A program made the position numbers and the translations under genes. Positions 15,834 to 24,667 of a stretch of DNA of 64,000 bases are shown one piece after another (positions within the stretch are counted from its first letter, which is position 1; the number at the start of each line of letters is the position of its first letter). Source of the DNA: CAIQQQ01 sp037445025. Lineage in GTDB: Bacteria; Pseudomonadota; Alphaproteobacteria; Acetobacterales; Acetobacteraceae. The stretch spans positions 110,019-174,018 of the forward strand of contig JBBILI010000005.1 of NCBI GenBank assembly GCA_037445025.1. Reading direction: 5' to 3'. The notes below the pieces were generated by a model. That model had not been told where the DNA came from, did no database searches, and saw only the letters and a list, made by a program, of their open reading frames with translations.

Positions 15834-17282
15834 ATGCCAGACACACACACGCCCGACCAGATGACCGCCCTGCTCGCCCGCATCCGCGCCATCGTGGGGG
15901 ATCGTGGCCTGCTGACGGCGCCGCAGGACACCGCCCCCTATGCCGTGGACTGGCGACGGCTGTTCGAGGGACGCACGCCCGCCGTGGTGCGCCCGGCCGA
16001 TGCCGGGGAGGTCGCGCGCCTGGTGCAGGAATGTGCCGCGGCCGGGGTTGCGGTGGTGCCGCAAGGGGGCAACACCTCGATGGTGGCCGGCGCCACGCCC
16101 GCGGCCGACGGCAGCGCGCTGGTGCTGAGCCTGGCGCGGCTGAACCGGGTGCGGGCGGTCGATCCGGTGGATCTGACGCTGACCGTAGAGGCGGGGGTGA
16201 CGTTGAAGGCGGCACAGAATGCGGCGGCCGAGGCGGGCTGCCTGCTGCCGCTGTCGATCAGCTCCGAGGGCACGGCGCAGATCGGCGGCGTGCTGGCCAC
16301 CAATGCAGGCGGCAACAACACCGTGCGCTACGGCAATGCGCGCGACCTGGTGCTGGGGCTGGAGGTGGTGATGGCGGACGGGCAGATCTGGAACGGGCTG
16401 CGGCGTCTGCGCAAGGACAACACAGGCTACTGCCTGCGCCAGCTGTTCGTGGGCTCGGAAGGCACGCTGGGAGTGATCACCGCGGCGGTGCTGAAACTCG
16501 CCCCCCAGCCGCGCGAGCGGGAGGTGGCGCTGTGCGCGGTCGGCAGCCCGGCGGCGGCGCTGGCGCTGTTCACGCGGTTCAACCGGCATGATCCCGCGGC
16601 GATCCAGGCGTTCGAGTACATGTCCGGCGCGGGGATGGATTTCGTGCTGCGGCATATCCCCGGCGCGGCGCTGCCGTTCGCGCCGGCTTCGCATTACGCG
16701 CTGGTGGAGCTGGCCACGCCGCGCCAGGGCGCGGGCCTGCGCGAGAGCCTCGAGACGGTGCTGACGGCGGCGATGGAGGAGGAGCTGGTCAGCGACGCCG
16801 TGATCGCCGAAAGCGAGGCGCAGCGGGCGGCGCTGTGGAAGCTGCGCGAGGAGCATGCCGAGGCGCAGAAACGCGAAGGGGCCAGCGTGAAGAACGACGT
16901 GTCGGTGCCGGTGTCGCGCGTGCCGGAGCTGCTGGCGCGGGCGGAGGTGGCGGCGGCGGCACTGATCCCGGGCATGCGCATGGTCCCGTTCGGCCATATG
17001 GGGGATGGCAACATCCACCTGAATTTCGAGCAACCCGTGGCGATGGACGCAGCCGCGTTCCTCGCCCAGGATCACGCGATCATGGACATGGTGGGCGATA
17101 TCGTGAAATCGCTGGACGGCAGCTTTTCCGCGGAACACGGCGTGGGCATGCTCAAGCCCTACATGATGGATGCGTGGCGCGGCGGGGCGGAGCTCGACGC
17201 GATGCAGCGCATCAAGCAGGCGCTGGATCCGCTGGGGATCATGAATCCCGGCAAGGTTCTGCCGCCTGGCGCGAGAGCCTGA
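15834..17282 (+). CDS. FAD-linked oxidase, D-2-hydroxyacid dehydrogenase / GlcD type
   Basis: The 482-residue flavoprotein has a PCMH-type FAD domain at about residues 40-220 (VVPQGGNTSMVAGAT, SISSEGTAQIGGVLATNAGG, LFVGSEGTLGVIT) and a C-terminal substrate domain containing FGHMGDGNIHLNF, FSAEHGVGMLK and LDPLGIMNPGKVLPP. These are the marks of the glycolate oxidase GlcD / D-2-hydroxyglutarate dehydrogenase / D-lactate dehydrogenase group. No GlcE/GlcF partner is adjacent, which favours a stand-alone dehydrogenase. ATG 15834 with GGAG about 7 bases upstream is preferred over in-frame starts that overlap divergent ynfA. Confidence 0.92.
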   Translation: MPDTHTPDQMTALLARIRAIVGDRGLLTAPQDTAPYAVDWRRLFEGRTPAVVRPADAGEVARLVQECAAAGVAVVPQGGNTSMVAGATPAADGSALVLSLARLNRVRAVDPVDLTLTVEAGVTLKAAQNAAAEAGCLLPLSISSEGTAQIGGVLATNAGGNNTVRYGNARDLVLGLEVVMADGQIWNGLRRLRKDNTGYCLRQLFVGSEGTLGVITAAVLKLAPQPREREVALCAVGSPAAALALFTRFNRHDPAAIQAFEYMSGAGMDFVLRHIPGAALPFAPASHYALVELATPRQGAGLRESLETVLTAAMEEELVSDAVIAESEAQRAALWKLREEHAEAQKREGASVKNDVSVPVSRVPELLARAEVAAAALIPGMRMVPFGHMGDGNIHLNFEQPVAMDAAAFLAQDHAIMDMVGDIVKSLDGSFSAEHGVGMLKPYMMDAWRGGAELDAMQRIKQALDPLGIMNPGKVLPPGARA

Positions 17283-17339
17283 GTCGCCTGCCGCGATCGG
17301 TGCGGCTAGACTGCGCCGAGTTCAGGAGTCCCCCCGCAC

Positions 17340-18452
17340 GTGCCGATCGCGACCACGCTGTCCCTGTATATCTCGCGCGTGTTCATGATGGCGGTGCTGG
17401 CCATGCTGGCAGGGCTGTCCGCGCTGGTGGCGCTGTTCGACTTCATCGAGCTGCTGCGTCGCTCGTCCACCCATCCGGAGGCGAATTTCGGCATCGTGGT
17501 GTCGATCGCCGCCCTGCGGCTGCCATGGATCAGCATGCAGATCCTGCCGTTCGCGGTGCTGGTGGGCGGGATCATCGCGTTCTGGCGGCTGACACGGTCC
17601 TCGGAGCTGATCGTGGCACGGGCGGCCGGCGTGTCCGCCTGGCAGTTCCTGGCGGCCCCGGTGCTGTGCGCGATCGCGCTCGGCGCCCTGGCGACGGGTG
17701 GGGTGAGCCCGCTTTCGGCGGTGATGCGGGCCAGGGCGGAGTCGCTGGATCTGACCTATCTGCGGGGCGGCGGCGGGCCGCTGACGCTGGCCGGCGGGCA
17801 GCTCTGGCTGCGCCAGGCGGATCGGCAGCTCGATCCGCAGGGCATCGCCATTCTGCATGCCGAGCGTGTGTCGGTGCAGCACGGGCTGATCGAGGCGGAT
17901 GGCGTGAGCGTGTTCCGGCTCGACGGCAAGGACCATCTGCTGGAACGGCTGGAGACGCCGCACGCCACGCTGGACAGCGCGGGCTGGCTGCTGCAGCAGG
18001 CGCGTTCGGTGAAGCCGGCGGAGCTGCCGGGCAAGCCTGCCACGCTGCGTCTGCCCAGCGACCTGACGGTGCAGCGCGTGCAGGAGAGCTTCGCGCCGCC
18101 GGACACGCTGAGCTTCTGGGCGCTGCCCGGGTTCATCCGCCTGCTCGACCGCTCGGGATTCTCCTCGATCCGGCACCGGCTGCACTTCCAGTCGCTGCTG
18201 GCGCTGCCCCTGCTGGCGGGCACGATGTCGCTGCTGGCGGCGGGGTTCTCGATGCGCCAGACGCGCCGCGGCGGCGTGGCGCAGATGATCGGCTCGGGCG
18301 TGGCGGCGGGATTCCTGCTGTTCGTGGTCTCGAAGGTGGCGGAGGAGTTCGGCCAATCCGGCGCGCTGCCGCCGGCGCTGGCGGCCTGGGCGCCGACCGT
18401 GTCGGGGCTGATGCTGTCGGTGGCGCTGCTGCTGCATCTGGAAGACGGTTGA
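17340..18452 (+). CDS. lptG: LPS export permease LptG (YjgQ)
   Basis: This 370-residue inner-membrane protein is part of the LptB2FG transporter that extracts LPS from the inner membrane. It has paired N-terminal helices with the LptG-type loop (VALFDFIELLRR), a periplasmic jellyroll-like region at about residues 140-260, and two C-terminal helices (LPLLAGTMSLLAAGFSMRQ, VAAGFLLFVVSKVAEEFG). The start is GTG 17340. The partner lptF, often directly upstream, is not in this window. Its stop overlaps the lptD start (TGATG), so export and insertion components are coupled. Confidence 0.93.
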   Translation: MPIATTLSLYISRVFMMAVLAMLAGLSALVALFDFIELLRRSSTHPEANFGIVVSIAALRLPWISMQILPFAVLVGGIIAFWRLTRSSELIVARAAGVSAWQFLAAPVLCAIALGALATGGVSPLSAVMRARAESLDLTYLRGGGGPLTLAGGQLWLRQADRQLDPQGIAILHAERVSVQHGLIEADGVSVFRLDGKDHLLERLETPHATLDSAGWLLQQARSVKPAELPGKPATLRLPSDLTVQRVQESFAPPDTLSFWALPGFIRLLDRSGFSSIRHRLHFQSLLALPLLAGTMSLLAAGFSMRQTRRGGVAQMIGSGVAAGFLLFVVSKVAEEFGQSGALPPALAAWAPTVSGLMLSVALLLHLEDG

Positions 18453-20617
18453 TGATGCGTCCTCTGTTCCTCGTCTGCATCGCGGCCGGCGTGGTGCTGG
18501 CTGTCTCGGTGCAGCCTGCCCGGGCGCAGGACAAGAACGCGCCGGTGACGTTCACCGCCGATGACGTGCAGTACGATCGCGACCAGGGGATCGTCACCGC
18601 GACCGGGCATGTGGAGGCGTATCAGAACGATCGCACCCTGCGGGCCGACAAGATCGTGTTCAACCGCAACACAGGTGTGGCGGCGGCCACCGGACACGTG
18701 GTGCTGCAGGACGCCGACGGGCAGGTGACGTTCTCGGACTATGCCGAGCTGACCCAGGAGCTGAAGGACGGCGTGCTGAAGGGCATGCGCGCACAGCTGT
18801 CACAGAACGGCAAGCTGGCGGCGAACGGGGCGCGGCGGATCGATGCGCAGCTCAACGAGCTGTCACGCGCGATCTACACCACCTGCAACCTGTGCGCGCA
18901 GGACCCCACGCGTCCGCCGCTGTGGGACATCAGAGCGCGCGAGGCGGTGCAGGATGTCGCCAACAAGCGCATCGAGTACCGCGACGCGATCATCGATGTG
19001 TATGGCATTCCGGTGATGTACACGCCGTATCTGACCCATCCCGATCCCTCGGCGAAGCGTGCCACCGGGCTGCTGGTGCCCTCGTTCGGGTCGGGCAGCA
19101 AGCATCTCGGCGCCTTCCTGTCGGTGCCCTACTACATCGTGCTCGACGGCCAGTCCGACCTGACGCTGACGGGGATCGTCACGCAGAAGGCGGACCAGGA
19201 GCTGGGCTTCGCGTATCGGCGCCGGTTCAACGACGGCCACGTGACCGTCAACGGCTCGATCTCCGATGAGAATCTGAAGGCCAACGGGCATATCTTCGCG
19301 CATGGCGATTTCGCCATCAACGACGAGTTCCGCTGGGGCTTCGACTTCAACCGCGCCTCCAACGCCGCCTATATCCGCGATTTCCGCATCGCGCCCAACG
19401 TGCCGGTGCTGACATCGTCGGTGTTCGTGGAGGGGTTCGGACAGGGCGCCTACAGCCGCAGCGACATTCGGCTGTATCAGAGCATGAACGCCACCGCCAT
19501 CTCGAGCCGGCTGCCCTATGTGCTGCCGCGCACCCAGTACAGCTTCGTGGGCGAGCAGGACCCATGGGGCGGGCGCTTCGCCTTCGACACCGAGGCGTTC
19601 AACCTGCTCCGCAACTCCGGGACCCGGACCCAGCAGGTCAGCGCCGATCTCGACTGGTCGCGTCCGTTCACCGGGGCCTTTGGGGATCTCTGGAAGTTCG
19701 ACGCGCATGTCGACAGTGCGGCCACCAACGCGACCGGGCTCAACCTGCTGCCGAACTTCTCCGCCATCTCCTCGGCCAACAGCACGCAGGCGATGCCGAC
19801 GGTGTCGCTGGAGATGCGCTGGCCGTTCCAGCGCAGCGCGGGGGACTGGGGCACGCAGGTGCTGGAACCGATCGTGAAAGGGTTCCTCAGCCCGAAATCA
19901 CCCAGCTATGCCAACGGGCGGATTCCGAACGAGGATGCGCTGGTGACCGAGTTCACCGATGCGACGCTGTTCAGCACCAACCGCTTCCAGGGCAACGACC
20001 GGCTGGAAGGCGGGGTGCGGGCCGCCCTGGGCCTGCACGGCAACTGGAGCTTTCCGGACGGCGGCGTGGTGGACGGGCTGGTCGGGCAGTCCTTCCGCAC
20101 CGAGAAGGACCTGGCGTTCAACCGGTATTCCGGCCTGCGGGGCACAAGGTCAGACTATGTGGCGCGGGTGAGCTACACGCCCACGGGCAATTTCGACCTC
20201 ACGACGCGGGGCCGCTTCGATGCGCGGACATTCAACGTCAACTTCGCCGATGTGACGGCCTCCGCCGGCAACGACCGGCTGGCGGTGAACGCCGGCTACC
20301 TCTACTCCAACACCAACCAATACATCTACTACGACAACCCGCCGGCCAACTTCGTCAACGCGCCACGCGACGAGGTCTCGCTGGGGGCCACCACGAAATA
20401 CGGCGTGTGGAAGTTCGGTGCCAACGCAAGGCGGGATCTGCGGCTGAGCAAATTCGTCAGCATCGATGCCGGCGCCACGTACGAAGATGAGTGCTTCATC
20501 TTCGATGTGCGCTATTACCGGCGCTACGTGTCCGTCCTGTCGGACGGCGGGGACAGCGGATTGCTGTTCAACATCACGCTCAAGACCGTCGGCGAGTTCG
20601 GGTTCCATGGCAGTTGA
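18452..20617 (+). CDS. lptD: LPS-assembly outer membrane protein LptD
   Basis: The 721-residue protein has a signal peptide ending near VQPARA, an OstA/LptA-like N-terminal domain at about residues 30-160 (VTFTADDVQYDRDQGIVTAT, ADKIVFNRNTG), and a long C-terminal beta-barrel. IEYRDAIIDVYGIPVMYTPY and HPDPSAKRATGLLVPSFG are the family signature at the domain junction. Cysteines are visible as CNLC near residue 148 and one in EDECFIF near the end, consistent with the disulfide needed for barrel assembly. It inserts LPS into the outer leaflet with LptE, which is not seen here. surA, its folding chaperone, follows. Confidence 0.95.
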   Translation: MMRPLFLVCIAAGVVLAVSVQPARAQDKNAPVTFTADDVQYDRDQGIVTATGHVEAYQNDRTLRADKIVFNRNTGVAAATGHVVLQDADGQVTFSDYAELTQELKDGVLKGMRAQLSQNGKLAANGARRIDAQLNELSRAIYTTCNLCAQDPTRPPLWDIRAREAVQDVANKRIEYRDAIIDVYGIPVMYTPYLTHPDPSAKRATGLLVPSFGSGSKHLGAFLSVPYYIVLDGQSDLTLTGIVTQKADQELGFAYRRRFNDGHVTVNGSISDENLKANGHIFAHGDFAINDEFRWGFDFNRASNAAYIRDFRIAPNVPVLTSSVFVEGFGQGAYSRSDIRLYQSMNATAISSRLPYVLPRTQYSFVGEQDPWGGRFAFDTEAFNLLRNSGTRTQQVSADLDWSRPFTGAFGDLWKFDAHVDSAATNATGLNLLPNFSAISSANSTQAMPTVSLEMRWPFQRSAGDWGTQVLEPIVKGFLSPKSPSYANGRIPNEDALVTEFTDATLFSTNRFQGNDRLEGGVRAALGLHGNWSFPDGGVVDGLVGQSFRTEKDLAFNRYSGLRGTRSDYVARVSYTPTGNFDLTTRGRFDARTFNVNFADVTASAGNDRLAVNAGYLYSNTNQYIYYDNPPANFVNAPRDEVSLGATTKYGVWKFGANARRDLRLSKFVSIDAGATYEDECFIFDVRYYRRYVSVLSDGGDSGLLFNITLKTVGEFGFHGS

Positions 20618-20649
20618 CGTGGGACCGCATTGGAGTTGAAACCGCGTCC

Positions 20650-21981
20650 ATGACCCAGCGCCTTCCCGCCCTGCCGATCCTTCTCTCTCTCGCCGCCATG
20701 CTGCTGGCATCGGCCGCAGGCGTGACGCCGGGGCTGGCGCAGGTGCAGGGACCCCGCCAGGCGCCCGCGGCGGCGAGCGGCGGCAGCGTGGAGATCGTCG
20801 CCATCGTCAATGGCGACGTGATCACCCGCGGCGATGTCGAGAATCGCCGCCGGTTGTTCGCCCTGTCGTCAGGGCTGCCGATCACCAACGATGTGCTGGA
20901 CCGGCTGACCCCGCAGGTGACCCGCCAGCTGATCGATGAGCGGCTGCGGCTGCAGGAATCGCAGCGCCGGCGCATCGTGGTGCAGGACAAGCAGGTGGCG
21001 GCCGCCCTGGCCGAGGTGGAGCAACGCAACAACATGGCGCCGGGCGGGCTTGCCAGGCAGCTTGCCGCCAACGGCGTGGCGCTGCGCACGCTGATCGACC
21101 AGATCCGCACGCAGCTGGCCTGGACGCAGCTGGTGCGTACCCAGGTGGCGCAGAACGGCCCGCCGACGGATGCGGATATTGCCGACCAGGAAGCGCAGCT
21201 GAAGGCACAGATCGGCAAGCCGGAATACCGCGTGGCCGAGATCTTCGTGCCGGTGGCCAACCCCGCCCAGGACGGCGAGGCGCGGCGCTTTGCCGACACC
21301 ATCATCCAGCAGCTGCGCGCCGGCGCGCCCTTCCCGGTGGTGGCGGCCGAGTTCAGCCAGTCACAGACCGCGCTGGAAGGCGGCGACATGGGCTGGGTGC
21401 AGGGCAACCAGCTGGACCCCGCCGTGCAGCGCGTGGTCGGCGAGATGCCGGCCGGGGCGATCAGCAATCCGCTGAAGGTGCCGGGCGGCTATGCGATCGT
21501 GACGCTGCACGGCAAGCGCGAGATCGGGCGCGATCCCGGCACGGTGATGCATGTGCGCCAGGTATGGCTGCCGTTCAAAGGCCATCTGGACCCCAACGCG
21601 CTCACGCCGGAGCAGATCGCGGTGCTGGAGAGGGCCAAGCGGCTGTCCACCACCATCAAGAGCTGCCCCGAGGCGGAGGCCGCCAACAAGGAGGCCGGCA
21701 ATATCCGCAATTCCGATCCCGGCGAGATCCGGCTCGAAGCGGTGGGCAACCCGAACCTGCGGGAGGTGCTGTCCAAGCTGCAGGCCGGACAGATGAGCCC
21801 GCCGCTGCCGAACCTGGATGGGGTGTCGCTGATCTTCGTCTGCTCGCGCGAGACCAAGGATTTCGGCATCCCGACCAGGGACCAGCTGGCGGAGCGGATT
21901 TTGAACGAACGCGTGGAGCTCGCCTCGCGGCAGATCATGCGGGATCTGCAGCGCAAGGCGGTGATCGATCAACGCTCCTGA
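20650..21981 (+). CDS. surA: Periplasmic chaperone / peptidyl-prolyl isomerase SurA
   Basis: The 443-residue protein has a signal peptide (LPILLSLAAMLLASAAGVTP), a SurA N-terminal domain (VEIVAIVNGDVITRGDVENR onward), a parvulin domain at about residues 190-285 (EYRVAEIFVPV, FPVVAAEFSQSQTALEGGDM) and a second, more degenerate parvulin-like region ending in LDGVSLIFVCSRE. SurA escorts outer membrane proteins, LptD in particular. Start ATG 20650. It sits 32 bases downstream of lptD and 10 bases upstream of rsmA; pdxA, often between surA and rsmA, is missing. Confidence 0.93.
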   Translation: MTQRLPALPILLSLAAMLLASAAGVTPGLAQVQGPRQAPAAASGGSVEIVAIVNGDVITRGDVENRRRLFALSSGLPITNDVLDRLTPQVTRQLIDERLRLQESQRRRIVVQDKQVAAALAEVEQRNNMAPGGLARQLAANGVALRTLIDQIRTQLAWTQLVRTQVAQNGPPTDADIADQEAQLKAQIGKPEYRVAEIFVPVANPAQDGEARRFADTIIQQLRAGAPFPVVAAEFSQSQTALEGGDMGWVQGNQLDPAVQRVVGEMPAGAISNPLKVPGGYAIVTLHGKREIGRDPGTVMHVRQVWLPFKGHLDPNALTPEQIAVLERAKRLSTTIKSCPEAEAANKEAGNIRNSDPGEIRLEAVGNPNLREVLSKLQAGQMSPPLPNLDGVSLIFVCSRETKDFGIPTRDQLAERILNERVELASRQIMRDLQRKAVIDQRS

Positions 21982-21991
21982 ACACCAGCCG

Positions 21992-22813
21992 GTGGTGCCC
22001 CTGCCGCCACTGCGCGAGGTCATCACCCGGTTCGGGCTGGATGCGCGCAAGTCGCTCGGCCAGCATTTTCTGCTCGATGCCAATCTGATCGCACGCATCG
22101 CCCGCCAGGCCGGCGATCTGGCGGGGCGGCATGTGGTGGAGGTGGGACCCGGGCCGGGCGGGCTGACGCGCGCGCTGCTGGAGACGGATGCCGCCGATGT
22201 GACGGCGGTTGAGATCGACGCGCGGGCTGTGCTGGCGATGCGCGATCTGCAGACCTTGTTCCCCGCGCGCCTGCGCGTGATCGAGGGTGATGCGCTGGAG
22301 ATGGACCTGGCCGAGGCGGTGCCGGCGCCGCGGCAGGTGATTGCCAATCTTCCCTACAATGTCGGCTCGCCGTTGCTGGTGGGGTGGCTGCGCCATGCTT
22401 CCGCCTGGGAGCGGCTGACGTTGATGTTCCAGCAGGAGGTGGCGGAGCGGATCTGTGCGGCGCCGGGGAGCGACGCCTATGGAAGGCTGGGTGTGCTGGC
22501 GCAGTGGACCTGCCAGGCGGAGTTCCGGCTGCGGATTCCGCCCGAGGCGTTCGCGCCGCCGCCCAAGGTGTGGTCGGCGGTGGTGGTGCTGACGCCGCAT
22601 GCCGTGCAGCCGTCGGCGGAGCTGTTCCGGGCGATGGAACGGGTGACGGCGGCGGCGTTCGGGCAGCGGCGGAAGATGCTGCGGGGGTCGTTGAAGTCGC
22701 TGGGCGGCGAGGCGCTGCTGGGGCGTGTCGGCATCGATGGGGCACGGCGGGCGGAGACGCTGGCGGTGGCGGAGTTTGATGCGTTGGCCCGGGAGGTCGC
22801 AGGCAGAAGTTAA
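21992..22813 (+). CDS. rsmA: 16S rRNA (adenine1518/1519-N6) dimethyltransferase RsmA
   Basis: The 273-residue KsgA-family enzyme carries KSLGQHFLLDANLIARIA at the N-terminus, the SAM-binding motif VVEVGPGPGGLTRALL, the acidic motif VTAVEIDARAV, and the catalytic ANLPYNVGSPLL. It dimethylates two adjacent adenines near the 3' end of 16S rRNA during 30S assembly. GTG 21992 is the start, 10 bases after surA. A compound palindromic repeat follows the stop. Confidence 0.95.
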   Translation: MVPLPPLREVITRFGLDARKSLGQHFLLDANLIARIARQAGDLAGRHVVEVGPGPGGLTRALLETDAADVTAVEIDARAVLAMRDLQTLFPARLRVIEGDALEMDLAEAVPAPRQVIANLPYNVGSPLLVGWLRHASAWERLTLMFQQEVAERICAAPGSDAYGRLGVLAQWTCQAEFRLRIPPEAFAPPPKVWSAVVVLTPHAVQPSAELFRAMERVTAAAFGQRRKMLRGSLKSLGGEALLGRVGIDGARRAETLAVAEFDALAREVAGRS

Positions 22814-22814
22814 G

Positions 22815-22940
22815 CAAGCGCTTCTTTTCTGAAGAAAAGAAGCAAAAGACTTTTTATTCGTTTGGCTGCGCCTGTCCGGCAAGGTCGGCGCCAGACGAAT
22901 GAAAGTTTTTTGGTTCTTTTTTTCAAAAAAGAACCTCTTG
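22815..22940. repeat. Compound palindromic element, copy B (complete)
   Basis: This copy shows the whole architecture. The left hairpin has arms CTTCTTTTCT and AGAAAAGAAG (22821-22842). The left arm is CAAAAGACTTTTT. The core has outer arms ATTCGTTTGGC (22856-22866) and GCCAGACGAAT (22890-22900), with one G:U-compatible mismatch. The right arm is AAAGTTTTTT, and the right hairpin has perfect 11-bp arms GGTTCTTTTTT and AAAAAAGAACC (22912-22935). It sits between convergent rsmA and the SDR gene. Confidence 0.85.
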
Positions 22941-22944
22941 CTTT

Positions 22945-23724
22945 CTATAAGGGCGCCTTGCCCGGCGGCGCCGCCAGAATCCGCCCCGACAGCGTGGGCG
23001 GCAAGGCGCCCGTCACCCGGGCCAGCGCTGCCATCCACCAGGGAAACGCAATCCGCCGCCGGCTGGCCAGAACGCCACGCAGAATGATGGCCGCGGCCCG
23101 GTCCGCGTCCATCAGCCCGGGCATGGGAAAGCGGTTTCCCGCCGTCATCGCAGTGCGGACATAGCCGGGGCACACGCTGGTGAGCTGCACGCCGTACCGG
23201 GCCGCATTGTGGGCGGAGGCCACGGTCCAGCTGTCAAGCGCGGCTTTCGCGGCGCAGTAGCTGGCGGCGTGGGGCGCCGGCACGAACGCGGCGATGGAGG
23301 CGATGACGGCGATGCGACCCCGCAGGCCTGCCGAATCGGCCGGCTGGGCGCGCATGCGATCGAGCGCCGGCAGCACGGTGTTGAGCGCGCCGTCGAGATT
23401 GGTGGCGAACACCGCGCGCACCTGGGACACGGCTTCGGGCGCGCCATCCTCGCTGCCCGCGCCGATGCCGGCATTGGCGACCACCAGATCGAGCCCGCCG
23501 GCACCGGCGATCCAGTCCGCCATGGCGGCGGCATCGCACACATCGATCACACGTTCGTGCACCACGGCACCGCTGGCGCGACAGGACTGTGCGACGGCGT
23601 GCAAACGGGCCTGATCGCGCCCGGCGAGGTGGAGGACGGCGCCCGGCCGGGCCAGGGCCACGGCCAGGGCGCGGCCGATGCCGCTCGACGCACCGGTGAT
23701 CAAGGCTGTGTTGATGTGACTCAT
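22945..23724 (-). CDS. Short-chain dehydrogenase/reductase
   Basis: The 259-residue classical SDR has the NAD(P)-binding TALITGASSGIGRALAVALA near the N-terminus, DLVVANAG at the middle of the Rossmann fold, and an S...SYCAAKAA catalytic Ser-Tyr-Lys set with the Tyr near residue 158. CPGYVRTAM after the active site is also typical. The substrate is unknown. It is divergent from yicC, with an inverted repeat between them, and its stop lies just outside a compound repeat. Confidence 0.92.
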   Translation of the reverse strand: MSHINTALITGASSGIGRALAVALARPGAVLHLAGRDQARLHAVAQSCRASGAVVHERVIDVCDAAAMADWIAGAGGLDLVVANAGIGAGSEDGAPEAVSQVRAVFATNLDGALNTVLPALDRMRAQPADSAGLRGRIAVIASIAAFVPAPHAASYCAAKAALDSWTVASAHNAARYGVQLTSVCPGYVRTAMTAGNRFPMPGLMDADRAAAIILRGVLASRRRIAFPWWMAALARVTGALPPTLSGRILAAPPGKAPL

Positions 23725-23742
23725 GTTCGCAAGCTAGCGCAT

Positions 23743-23757
23743 GACTGTTAGACAGTC
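23743..23757. promoter_or_regulatory. Inverted repeat in the SDR/yicC divergent region
   Basis: GACTGT-TAG-ACAGTC is a perfect 6-bp inverted repeat, flanked on both sides by GCGC blocks at nearly symmetrical positions. It lies 19 bases upstream of the SDR start and 23 bases upstream of the yicC start, so it could be an operator for one or both. No regulator gene is adjacent. Confidence 0.4.
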
Positions 23758-23779
23758 GCGCCTTGCGAAGGAGAGCCGG

Positions 23780-24667
23780 ATGCCACCCTCATCGATGACC
23801 GGCTTCGCCCGCACTGAGGGTGCCATCGAGGGGACCTCGTGGGCCTGGGAGCTGCGCAGCGTCAACGGCCGTGGCCTCGATATCAGGTTCCGCCTGCCCG
23901 GCGGCACCGACCCTCTGGAGCCAAGGCTGCGCGAACTGGCCGGCACCCGCCTGAAACGCGGCACCGTGACGGCGAACCTGACCGTGCGGCGCGAAGAGGC
24001 GGCCCGGCTGTCCGTCGATGAGGTCGCGCTCGATCAGGCCCTGTCGCTCGCGCTGGCGCTCAGCGCGCGCATCCCCGGCGGCAGCCCGCCGCGGGCGGAG
24101 GCATTGCTGGCCTTGCCCGGCATTCTGCGGGCGGCGGCACCGCAGGAGAGCGAGGCGGTGCAGAAGGGGCTGGCAGAGGCGGTGGTCGCGGGATTCGCCA
24201 CCGCCCTGGAGGCGCTGGCCCTGGCGCGGGGCCAGGAGGGGCAGCGCCTGGCGGTGGTGCTGTCCGGCCAGATCGACGAGATCGAGGCGCTGTGCGAGGG
24301 CGCGGCCCTGGCGGCGGCGGATCAGCCGGCGGCGCAGCGGGCGCGGATGATCGAGACCGTGCAGGCGCTGCTGCGCGAGGCCCCTGCCCTGCCCGAGGAA
24401 CGCATCGCCCAGGAAGTGGCGCTGCTGGCCGCACGCTCGGATGTGCGTGAGGAGCTGGATCGGCTCACTGCGCATCTGGACGCGGCGCGGGCCCTGCTGG
24501 CAGAGGGCGAGACGATCGGCCGGCGGTTCGACTTCCTGGTGCAGGAATTCAATCGCGAGGCGAACACGCTGTGCTCGAAATCGGCCAGCATGGCGCTGAC
24601 GGCGATCGGACTGAAGCTGAAGGCCACCATCGAACAACTCCGCGAGCAGGTGCAGAACATCGAATGA
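23780..24667 (+). CDS. YicC-family endoribonuclease
   Basis: The 295-residue protein opens SSMTGFARTEG and has SWAWELRSVNGRGLDIRFRL, both typical of YicC. The conserved C-terminal half reads RRFDFLVQEFNREANTLCSK, then GLKLKATIEQLREQVQNIE. E. coli YicC is reported to be an RNase that takes part in small-RNA turnover. ATG 23780 is favoured by AAGGAGAG seven bases upstream over ATG 23741. Its stop overlaps the gmk start (ATGA), a conserved pairing. Confidence 0.93.
   Translation: MPPSSMTGFARTEGAIEGTSWAWELRSVNGRGLDIRFRLPGGTDPLEPRLRELAGTRLKRGTVTANLTVRREEAARLSVDEVALDQALSLALALSARIPGGSPPRAEALLALPGILRAAAPQESEAVQKGLAEAVVAGFATALEALALARGQEGQRLAVVLSGQIDEIEALCEGAALAAADQPAAQRARMIETVQALLREAPALPEERIAQEVALLAARSDVREELDRLTAHLDAARALLAEGETIGRRFDFLVQEFNREANTLCSKSASMALTAIGLKLKATIEQLREQVQNIE

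Noticed and set aside
16835..18451. Long rightward open frame leading into lptD
   Set aside because: It overlaps the FAD oxidase and lptG in another frame and has no family motif; LptD begins at the signal peptide at 18452.
22815..22940. Compound repeats as a CRISPR array or integron attC site
   Set aside because: Copies are single and kilobases apart with no regular spacers, and neither cas nor integrase genes are present.
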